DNA of 64,000 nt from Marsupella aquatica. Taxonomy: Eukaryota > Marchantiophyta. This document shows, piece after piece, positions 23,389 to 33,325 of the stretch. The notes under the pieces were generated by a model. The model did not search any database, was not told where the DNA came from, and saw only the letters and a list, made by a program, of their open reading frames with translations. The stretch spans positions 25,482,001 through 25,546,000 of the forward strand of contig OZ316894.1 in NCBI GenBank assembly GCA_973895155.1, in the 5' to 3' direction. How positions within the stretch are numbered: position 1 is the stretch's first letter; each line of letters starts with the position of its first letter. A program made the position numbers and the translations under genes.

Positions 23389-24745
23389 TCCCATACAAAG
23401 CTGCATCTGCTCTTTAACACGATCGCTACTCAACGGTCCTCACTATCTGCACAAGCAACCAAGTGACTTGGTAAGTAACACAAACCGGATCTAGATCTCC
23501 CCAAGTCTAGCATCCTAACTCAAACTCAACAGACGTTGGTAAGTAGGTCAACGATAGATCCTCCCGATGCCATAAGTCAGAACCAAAACCGACACTCACT
23601 GTTAGTCCAGAACAGCTCCTTCCTTGGTGCAGCCTGGGTTCCCCTTGTACTTATTCATCACCAATTGACTACCCTGCCCCTTGGACATGTTCATGGCCCA
23701 AGTAGCGTAGCTTGTCCTAAAGCTTGTCCCAACACGCCGGGACCATAATGGCCCCAACCCCAGCAACCAACTCCAATTCTCACTCGCCGGTGGCCTAGGG
23801 CAAGAGCACTTGGAATTCATCCTCCATGCCTACTTGGCCTTGCCTCCCCAATGCAAGCTCCTTGGGAGACTGAACGCGGTTTGGTTGTTGTTTTGACAGG
23901 ATTTGGCAAGCGAGCAAACTAGCCCCCGCAAACCCCAAGGATCCATGGCACCCATAGACCCAACTAAGCTCAGGAGAATGTAGTCCTCCTTGAGATTTTT
24001 CCATGCACCCAAAAATTCCTCCAACAGACTTCCCGTTGGGAAGATATCGCTATTTCCGTTTGGCGCTTTCCCTTAGTGTCGCAATTGTCGCGGCTCACGA
24101 CTTCGGCTTGCCCTTAGCCCCCAGGGAGACACCACTCCCCTCATATATGCTTTTGGAGACCTGTCACCCCCAGATCTACTTTTGTCCCCAAATGTTGGCC
24201 CCCCACCTGGACCCCAACCCGCATGTCTGGGCGTGCCACCAACTGGCAATGCCCATAACTTTCTAGTTTTCTAGTTAGGCGTCTGTAAGCGGATTGCCTT
24301 AGCCCATTGTGATTGGGCCGACCCAGTGCTTGTGACTAGGCCCTCAGATCCTATTGTTGCCCTAGACCCCCCATCGGCCAAACCTGGATCAGGCCGTAAC
24401 TCATGCCCCAAGCATCCGTTGCCCATGGAGTAAACTCCATTTGCCTTGGGCCCAAGAGGAGCTCTCACTCAAGCCATTAGAACTCAAAGTCTGTCCGGGT
24501 GTTCGGACGGTCGACCTTGAGCCCGGCCCTTTCCCCTTGACCCGACCAGTCCTCAGCGAGTCTAAGTCCTTAATGTGTCACCAGCCTAGCGCCTTGCCTT
24601 TGCCAGTGCCAAGCCCCATTGCCCATAAGTCTCCCCATGCTAAGTCCTCCCCGGATGGCCGTTCCGGGCTTGGACCATAGGGGAGCTCGGCGTTAGAGTC
24701 AGCAACGCCGGAGCTAAGTGTTAAGGTAGTTGAGTTCCACGATTG

Positions 24746-25334
24746 TCTATTAAATCTAAAAAGGGTTTGTAGATTTTTGGTTTGTTTTTAGGGTGTTAAA
24801 CAAAGTTTGTCTAGTATGAGAACCTCAATCTACTTGAGGATTGTGGAACCAGGGTCATTATCATACACAAGAATGTGTTTCAAGAAGTTGGTGCAACCTT
24901 AATGCATCATGACCTCCAACATCATACACAAATTTTAAACATGCAAAAAACTCATCACGGGAAAAAATGCAAACAAACTCATAATAGTAGAAATGCATAT
25001 ATGTATATATGTATAATTTGAGTTTCACCCTCCATCATATTAGAGACACCTTGCGAACCATTCGAATGACTACATGTGCACCATGGATATTAAATAAATC
25101 CACCATGATCACACTGTATAATAAACCTGTCTAGTTAGATAGGAGAAAATCAAGAAAGTTGAGCCCACCAATGGATCAAGGGGTTTGTTTTGCCCATCCC
25201 ATGGACTCTGACACATACTGCTTGACTTTAGACCAAAAAATCACATTGTTGGGCTATCTTTAGAAGGACATATCATTTTTTACAAGGACGCCCTGAGTAA
25301 TTTTTCCAGTGTCTCAACGAACTGTAAAATGCTA
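24746..25334. other. AT-rich intergenic sequence, nothing recognised
   Basis: No gene, RNA or element ends supported. Confidence 0.4.
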
Positions 25335-25800
25335 TTGTCTTCCCCCAAACACAGCGCCTGGGCGTTGTGTTCAAATATGGTCAAAACAGGGACTTTAGGC
25401 AAAAATAAAATTTTCACTCAAACATTGCGCCATATTAACACAGCGCTCGGGCGCTATGTTTGAAATTGACTTTGTGTTTTAAAATGTGCACAAATGACTA
25501 TAGGAGAAAGGTAACTGGGTTTCAACTACTATACGTTACTTTAAAATTGTCCAACACATCTGCTCTTTCAACTTACGAAATCCATCATCCTTTGAGAAAT
25601 GCAGGGAGAAATGTAAGCTAATTTCAAAATCCTTCACTCTCGGAGAAGTGTGCGCTGTGTTTGAAGTCAATAGAGCAGATGTGTTGGACAATTTTGACTT
25701 CAAACTTGAACCCAGCGCCCTGCGTGCTATATTTGAATAGAGCGCCCCTTGGCTCACTATTCGAATATAGTGCCCGAGCCTTGTGTTCGGGGGAAGACGG
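25335..25800. mobile_element. 466-bp internally deleted, inverted copy of the 5658-6734 TIR element
   Basis: Both ends carry the GTCTTCCCCC...GGGGGAAGAC inverted repeats. Inside are the same blocks as the 1,077-bp element (for example the segment encoding KDFEISLHFS), in opposite orientation, with over half of the interior missing. A TA precedes the left end (25333-25334), but the right flank is TC, so the target duplication is degraded. Confidence 0.75.
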
Positions 25801-25994
25801 TCTTTCATATTAATGTAAACTTGTTTACAGGTCATATATGAGTCAAAACCATAGAGTGTTCTCCAAACAGATTGTGATGTTTTGAGTTGGTCCATTCCAG
25901 CTTTGGAAATCCATGGGGGCTTCACAACAAACTCAAACCCTCGGTCCATCCAGGCTTTATATTCTGTGGACAATTGTCTAAATCTGCTAAACAT
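25801..25994 (-). pseudogene. unidentified protein-coding fragment abutting the TIR element
   Basis: An open frame of about 64 residues from an ATG at 25994 has ordinary protein composition (FRQLSTEYKAWMDRGFEFVV, KPPWISKAGMDQL, SVWRTLYGFDSYMTC) and then runs straight into the mobile element at 25800. I do not recognise the family. It could be an exon fragment of a gene cut by the insertion. Confidence 0.3.
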
Positions 25995-26379
25995 ATTACA
26001 ATGTGCAATTAAATATCATTTGTTCATAGGGAGGAAGATTTTAACTTTCTAATTTAAAGACAAGTTTTCTTCTAAAGTTCAAAGTGTGTGTAAGGAAGTG
26101 AAGTATGTTTCCTCATAAAGAAAATTCACCTTTAGAGGAAAAAGGACAGAAAGCTTTTTGATTGTTTAGGTGTCCTTTAGAGGTTCTTAAAACTCTTCAT
26201 ATTACTGTATGCCTTTTTTGGTCCCTTTTTGATAAAGCAACGCAAAAGCCTAAAACCGGATTCCTGTGTCTTTCCTTCTGGGTTGGGTAGATTGATTTGA
26301 TTCTGCGCCTGTCCCTTCTTGGTCCTGCGTCCAGATTTGGATATGGGTGGATCCATTTCAGGCCAATCGAGTCAACTTT

Positions 26380-28120
26380 GCTGATCAATCATATCCCTAG
26401 ACCAAATGGGCCCCTGCCATGTGTCAAATCTAGCAGACGAGTGATGATGTTTGAGGTCAGACAAGTGTTGTAATTTGGTGATGTCATTGCATGCAATCCA
26501 ATGTGTAAGTTGCGGAGGAAGAGCACAGGCCCACCCATGCCATAGACAAAAGGAAACCTTGGGGGTTTCACTTCCATAAAAGTGGCACAACACTTGCAAC
26601 GAAGGATATGGTCATTTTATTGGTTGAAAGGGAAGACTTAAGAATTTTCTTAGAAGAACAACGGTGTCTTTTAAATCCAATTTTGAGACTTATAAGAACA
26701 TTAGGGTCCTTCTAACTTTATAGGGGTTGAAAAAATATATTTTCTTACATTTTAGGAGGTGCGAGGCCTAAAAACGTTGCAAGTGATGGGGAGGCCTCCA
26801 TAGAGTGAGACCCCTGAGAAGGAAACCTCCGTTGTCTATTAAAATTGTCGGAAACATAAATGACAATTGTGATTTGCAGTCGACGACAGCTCCTTGTGAG
26901 TCCCCTGCCTTAAAAGAGCTTGCGTCGACTACATTCTGACTTCTGAAACTAGCTTATTGGTGCGCGCGGCCCCGCAGACCCTACAAAAATTATATTTTTG
27001 GCAGCTTGCTATGAGACCTATCACACTTATGTCTTTTGGCATCTCCGCCAGCCCAAGCTGCCCAGTCCCAGCGTTGTAGACAAAAGACCAATTTGTCACT
27101 TCAACCTCCATCCCACCAAACATCTTTGGTAGGCTGTACTACAGGCAAGGGAGGCACCCACGCTGCCAGCAAGAGATAAATACTCATGAGAGCATGCAGG
27201 GAATAGATGGATAGACGAGGCCGGGCAGTAGAGCAGGGATTATTATGATTAACTCTTAGGTCTAGAGTTACGACTATACCGCAATTAGGGCTAACTTTAT
27301 ACGCAAACTAGGTTAGTCATGTTGTGTACACACTGTATCCAAATGGTGTTTGCTTGGATAGGGGGAACTCAGGCTCATTGTTACAGAGCCAGTTGAGAGA
27401 TAGAGAGATCTTATGTTGTGGATGCTTGGTATGGCGGGTTGGCCAAGTGGTAGTAACTCTCGTGTGTTCCTGTGGACGTAGTCTCATGTGGAGGTGAACT
27501 ATGTATCTTTCTATGTTGCCTACTTGATCGTTGGATGGTTATAGGCATGCTGTTATGAATATTGTCAATGCTCAATAGGGATTGCGATTGCAAAGAAAGC
27601 CCCAAGGATGTCGTCCAACTGACGGAGAGCCACAAAAGGGGACTTCACAATCGAAGGAGAACATGTCGACAAGCAAAGAAAGCGAGACCCTGTCAAAGTT
27701 GAGAAAAGACTCGCAAGTTGCAGCCAAAAAAAAGGGGAGAGACAAAGGACAATTAACATAGTACTCTTGTAAGCTATGGCTTTAACTTTGAGACTACTAC
27801 GATTTGCATCCAGATTCTAGAGCTTGTACTTCATCACCCTGTCCAATGGCATGCAAGTAGAAGTAACTTGCTCCATGCCCTCCGCACCACTAATTTGACA
27901 TGTAATGGTCCGGTTCCGTGAAAGTCACTCAAATCTTTGCACGCATCCTCGGTACCAATGGGCGTCCTCCATTGTTTGCTTGAATGGTGCCATTCGTCAG
28001 TTCCACCCAATTCTGTCCACGTTCAATACACTTCCCACTAACAGCAAACTCATTGTTGATTGCGAATGATGTGTGGACCGATCGGAAGCCATCGCAAGCT
28101 TTACTATGACATGGGTACAA
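26380..28120 (-). pseudogene. decayed kelch-repeat-like gene, split by a solo LTR
   Basis: Several open pieces on the minus strand look like kelch blades: SFAINNEFAVSGKCIERG then GQNWVELTNGT (27930-28120), MFGGMEVEV and FVYNAGTGQLGLAEMP (26929-27123), and a further blade-like piece split between two frames around 26480-26600 (MEVKPPRFPFVYGMGG / WACALPPQL). Between them lie frame changes and a solo LTR at 27241-27577. Plant F-box/kelch proteins have such blades. No F-box is seen. The family call is from motif memory only. Confidence 0.38.
27241..27577 (+). mobile_element. solo LTR (337 bp) with GGGAT target duplication
   Basis: It aligns along its length with the LTR at 58521-58866 (shared ACTCTTAGGTCTAGAGTTAC, TTAGGTTAGTCATG-like core, CTCATGTGGAGGTGAAC). 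Flanking 5-bp direct repeats GGGAT lie at 27236-27240 and 27578-27582. Terminal bases have mutated (TA...TA in place of TG...CA), so it is older than the 58521 copy. Confidence 0.78.
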
Positions 28121-28259
28121 TGCAGATGACTGTCATACACCGTCTTCCACAGAGTGTGAATGATGTGGAATTAAGCACGGTATCAGACCAATAGGACGCC
28201 ATCGCAAGCCACTCTAGTTCCTTGTCATACACACTCTCCGGCAGCTTTATTAGGAACTG

Positions 28260-29868
28260 TTTTTTGATGGATATTGCAATGACTTTGTCGCCTGCTTTGT
28301 CACATTGTTTGTTTATTTATGGACTTGCTCTCGGGGGGGGGGGGGGGGGCGGTCATTTTCACAGAAGTGGTATATCACGTGCGACGAAGTATATGCACAT
28401 TTGTATGGGTGTGGCCAAAAATTTTCAAAGTGATGTGGAAAAACAATAGGGTCTGTTTTATGATTTGATTGATCAACTTTAAAGAACAAATAGACTTATT
28501 TAACTATAAAAAACAATTTCTTTAAAGTTTTTAGGGGTTTTTTTAATAAAAAATAACAAAATTTAAATAAATGAAATGTTTTGAAAAAAACCATTTATCA
28601 CTTATAAATTAGGGTGGTCAAACCTTAAAACATGGCACGCAATGTATATAGTGACCCCCCAAGGACCTGCTTGGTTTGAGTGCTCCATGTGAGGCAAGCA
28701 AGCACCGTGCAAGCGAGTGCTTTGTGCGAAAGCCCTTATGTGCGAAAGCCCTTTTGTGCCTTTTCTCGTCATGCATCACTGCGTGTGGGGCCAAGCATCA
28801 GCAGTTTCAGCACTTTATAAAGGTCCTTCCGGACTTCCCTTGTCATGTTCGGCTTACGCGTTCATCTTTTCCAAGATTATGGATAGGCTTAGAATAGTAG
28901 TACCTTTGAGAGCAACTGTGGAGTGCTCAAGAATGAATGCGACGAGCGACGAAGCGAGAAGTGGTGTAAATGGAATTTTTTACATTCGCCACGTAGAAGC
29001 CACAACTCAAGAATGATGCGGGCAGAGCTGGGGGCCCGTTCAGATGTGGGTTGTCTGTCTTTCTGTTCCTCGGCGCAAAAGTCAAGGAGCTTTGCTGGTG
29101 ATGGGCCCTCCTCGGATAAAGGTTCCACAGCATGAAGCACAGAAGCAGTGAGCGAGGTTACCACGCGTGTGATATCTGGGTGAGAGGGCCTATGCACCGC
29201 CGAATCGTCCATTGCCAGCTCTCCCCATGTTTGCCCTTTTCCCATCTCTCTGTTTCCCAAGAAGTATTAGTATTTCGTAACCTCTCCCTGTCTCCCAATC
29301 CTGGAAAGCTTGACAGACACAACTGGACTTGAGCATGTTTGAACTCCCTCCTAGGCAGTTCGTCGTGCTGTCTTGTGGGCCGGAACTGCTTTAATGGGCT
29401 TTTGATTCTGTCAACTGGTTACAGCATAATAATTGGGTGAGCGATTCCCTGTCTGCCAATCGGGTCGATCAAATCGAGTTTAGGGTTCCGAGGACGGAAA
29501 CCTTGCCCGGATAAGCTACCAAAAGTAAACACCAGAACGACAAAACAAGAAGATTGTGGTCTGGAAAATTATGACGACTGCCTTTAGAAGCCTGTGGGGC
29601 CAGCAGGTAAGGGCTCTCTTGTATGTACAAGGCTTAAAAGAAAACAGGCCCTTACCATTTAATCATCATATATTTATATTTATAATATTTTATTAGCCAT
29701 GTTTTTCTTTCACTTTGTACAATGTATTTTGTTCTTGCAAATTCATTATGTGATAAATTATATATTTTTTAGAATCTAATTTCTGATACAGAAATGTAGT
29801 TTATATAACGAAATCTTAAATGCCACAGTGAATTAACTCTCTTATCCAGGGTTGCACTCGTTTGATGG
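28260..29868. other. intergenic sequence, nothing recognised apart from a poly-G run
   Basis: Open frames at 28676-29260 are not recognisable. A run of about 18 G lies at about 28333-28350. Confidence 0.4.
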
Positions 29869-29940
29869 TGTGACCATCTAAGCTTGCTTCAGTTTGCTTA
29901 GATGGTCACAGCTGGCATCTAAGCAAACTGAAGCAAGCTT
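29869..29940. repeat. fold-back sequence with two alternative perfect hairpins
   Basis: A 25-bp perfect inverted repeat pairs 29880-29904 with 29916-29940 (loop 11 nt). The left arm also takes part in a second perfect stem of about 14 bp with GTGACCATCTAAGC near 29869 and GCTTAGATGGTCAC ending near 29909. The two structures exclude each other. Confidence 0.85.
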
Positions 29941-30242
29941 GGTCTGGAAAAAGATCTTTTCTAATTTATATTTTCCCTTTCTCCTGGTTTATTTACTAGA
30001 TTTTTCGAGATTGTAATCTATGGTATGAAGAAAATTTCTAGGACAGAGTAAAATTATCCACTAAGGGTTGAGGCTGAGTTCTAAACAGGGTATTATGAGA
30101 CCAAGTATTTACCCCTTCAAGTAATCTATGGTAGTGTGCAGTTAATTACTATTGTGCAGTAAAAGTACGCACTAAGGGTTGGGGCTGAGTTTCTGAAAGG
30201 GTGTTGTCAGACCAAGTTTTAATTCTTTCAAAATTGTAATCT

Positions 30243-30507
30243 ATGGTGATGTGAAGTTATTTTCTACAATAGTGAGGATTAAAATAATTAGTAAGGGTTG
30301 GTCTCAAGTTTCTAGAAAGGATATTGTGTTATGGTGATGTGAAGTTATTTTCTACAATAGTGAGGATTAAAATAATTAGTAAGGGTTGGTCGCAAGTTTC
30401 TAGAAAGGATATTGTGTTATGGTGATGTGAAGTTATTTTCTACAATAGTGAGGATTAAAATAATTAGTAAAGGGTTGGTCGCAAGTTTCTAGAAAGGATA
30501 TTGTGAG
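30243..30507. repeat. minisatellite, three 88-bp units
   Basis: Units start ATGGTGATGTGAAGTTATTT at 30243, 30331 and 30419 and are almost identical (one extra A in unit 3). Two older, diverged and longer relatives lie just upstream (about 30010-30240), marked by AATCTATGGT and AAGGGTTG. Confidence 0.9.
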
Positions 30508-33325
30508 ATCTACTGCAGCATTTACTCGTTATAATAAACAAACCCAGTAACCTTTGGAGATCATCGCAGGCATGAAATGCACTTTTGCCAATAGAGTGTT
30601 TTTTCGTGGGCCCCTCGGAATGACACGCACTTTTTCCAAACGCGGAATTTACTGAAGCTCGAAACGTCTGACCTGCTGTGAGCTTTTCATCCTTTTTTGT
30701 TTGTCCTGGATACGGAAACCTTTACCAAGGAGCAGAAGTGACCTAGTCACAAGCGTACTTTCCACGCTTTTGAAAGCGAATGTGATAAGCTTTGCACTTT
30801 TAGGATGTTGCAGTTGCTGTGAACAAAGGTACAGGAATACAATTTTATTTTGGGTGGTCAGGCCTCCGCTGTACTCATTCGATTCTTGCAGTCGCAGCCT
30901 TTATGGGTGGTCAGGCTCCCGCTACACACTCATTCGATGCTTGCAGTTGCAGCCTGCCATGCCGTGTCATTTCATTTCATGCCATTCGTTCGCTCCGCTC
31001 TGCACTGTTTGTGTGTGAACGGTTCGTGTCCAATCTGTCGCAGTAGAGGTCAGTGACCTATGGCTGCATTATTATTACACGCCCTGTAACTAGTCTGAAA
31101 CTACAGGTCGTCGGAAACAGCATTTACAACTCACAACCGTTACTTTCATCACAAGAGTTGTTACAGTCAGTGGACTGGGTTCGGTAACTGTCACCTGCGT
31201 TGACGCTCAGGGGCTGGAGCTGTCGCGAAGTGGCATCCTAGCCAGTCGGGGTAAGAGATAGAAACAAGGTCGTTTGGGGCTCGAAATTCGATTGTCACAA
31301 TTATGCATGAAGTATCAGTCAGACGTCTCAAGAGGAATAGAGGCCCTTTCAACACAGGTCAGAGTTCATGTCTAGTGTGGGTGCTTTGTTCAATTGGCCT
31401 TCACACAGAGACCGCTCACGTGGTGGGATCAGCAAACACACTCTCCAGACACGATCGCATGAAAACATATCGAAAGAACCTTGCTCTCGTATGTCGGCAA
31501 CTCAGCAAGATTGTGTCCCATCCTGTGTGTGTGTAATAATAGGACTATGGACTTGTTGTGACCCAAGAACTTTGTAAACTGAGAACTTAGTGAACAACTA
31601 AGTTCTCAGTTTTCATGGTTCCGAACCCCTCGTGCCTTTTAGGTGCCACAAGATGTGAGACGTCCTCTTCAATTGATAGGGGTGCCCCCTAACCCCCTCC
31701 ACCCATAATTTCCCCGGCTTGTCGTTGGTCCTTCACCAGATACGATTCGTGAGGCATTCGCAGTAATTAGATGTGGATCCGTTAACATAACAACCAACTT
31801 AGAACGCAACCTGCTAATAAACATCAATGCAGTACTCGCCAACTGAGGTCAGATTGCGCAAGGAAATTCTTTACTAAAAAGTATAAATCATGCTGATTGA
31901 AGGCGACGTCCATCTAGAAAGAGAGAAGGCCGTCTCTCTTCTAATGACTCCTGGACAATGTCACACCACATTTCACAACTCCTGACAAAACCCCTGCAGT
32001 CGCTCGGCAATATTGCCTGCTTTCTGGCCATCTTCCGACAAAATTGGAGCGTGTGCCTAAGATAAAGCTAAACCATTGAAGGCAGTACAGGACCCAAGTT
32101 ACCGTAGCAGCCCTTAGTCTGACTTGCCCCCGCATGGCTGAGAAAACAAGTATATCTGTTCCAACTTATTGTTTCATATCGACGGAACGGAAGATTATAC
32201 CACTACCTGGACAAAATGGACAAAACCATGGTGCCCTTCAGGCACTCGCTCATATGTACAGACCACACATCATGCATGGAATATCTAACCAAAATCTGCC
32301 CGCCCGGAACGTTCACTTGGAGTTCAGGGCATTGATGGAATAGCCGCGTTCTCCCCCTGAATGAGCTTGAGAACTTGTCCTGAGCATGGACGAACCACAA
32401 GAGGGAAGTGCTTCCCAAAGCGCAGTTCGGCCAACTCCTCGTTCGGCTGCTTACTTTACATAGTAGGATGCTACCTAGGTCTGTCACCGGCTCCCCCAGG
32501 TCTTCTGTTGCACATCGACCATGGCTTCTTGCTGTTCGGTCCTTTGGGGTCTTGTGCCCCTCCCCTGCCGGCTTCGCTTCTTTCAGCTTCTTTCTTTTCT
32601 GTTCGTTCCACTAGAATTGAGTGGTATTTCAAGGTAAAAAGGTCGCCGTCTTTTCGTGCCTCTCTGGTCAGAGGGAATCTAGACGCTGTGAGATCTCATC
32701 CTCGCTCTGTTTGGAAATTTATACAACCTCGACGATTATTATCATAGCCTGACGATGTGCACATTTAGGGGAGGCGAGGCACAAGGGAGAGAAGGTGCAG
32801 GATGATGAGAAGGTGACGGGAAGCAAAGTTTGTGCACTCAAACCTCTCGGAACGGATGTCCAGAATTTTCTATTAGAGCAGCTACCCGAGGGATAAGGTT
32901 GAAGTGCATATTCTTTGAGAACCTGCAAGAGCATACATATGGCTTTGCTCAAAGAACAGTAACCGTAATGAGTAAATAAATAGGATGTGGACCTTCTTCA
33001 CCCGCCCACCAACCCCAAATGTGTAAAAGACCGAGCACCACTCACCTTCCTCAAGAGCTCTGAAGGTCAGCTGAACAGCTAGCCCGCCTGACCGCCTTGA
33101 GAGTTTCCCTTGCATTTTACACGGATTCAAAGGTTTCTAATACCTCCCCTAAGTAGACCTGCGCACACAAGGGCAAAAGCATATCACGAAAACTTGAATT
33201 TTGAATCGGTTACTAGTACATGCATCCTGCCTGAAATATCCAATTCTACGTGAGGACTAAAACATTTTGCAAAAGACGGAAACTATTGCCACCAAAGCAA
33301 GAATGAAATCGCTCTACAGCGCAGT
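30508..33325. other. intergenic sequence up to the 3' end of the zinc-finger gene
   Basis: No gene recognised. A perfect 15-bp hairpin sits at 31576-31612. The last few hundred bases probably include the 3' UTR of the zinc-finger gene on the minus strand. Confidence 0.4.
31576..31612. repeat. perfect 15-bp hairpin
   Basis: Arm AAACTGAGAACTTAG, 7-nt loop, then the exact complement. No U-run or gene context makes it a terminator. It may be a short fold-back element remnant. Confidence 0.7.

Larger units (their letters stand above)
22653..24745 (-). repeat. 1.5-kb LTR-like repeat, right inverted copy
   Basis: Reverse complement of the 15776-22539 repeat, read from 24745 down to 22653, with scattered substitutions that suggest an old duplication or separate insertion. 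It lacks the solo LTR and the 4.9-kb element of its partner but carries two tandem TIR elements (22807-23388). Its outer end near 24745 is ragged compared with the partner. Confidence 0.75.

Noticed and set aside
28889-29260. 123-codon minus-strand frame
   Set aside because: Overlapped by open frames in two other phases and on the other strand; no family features.
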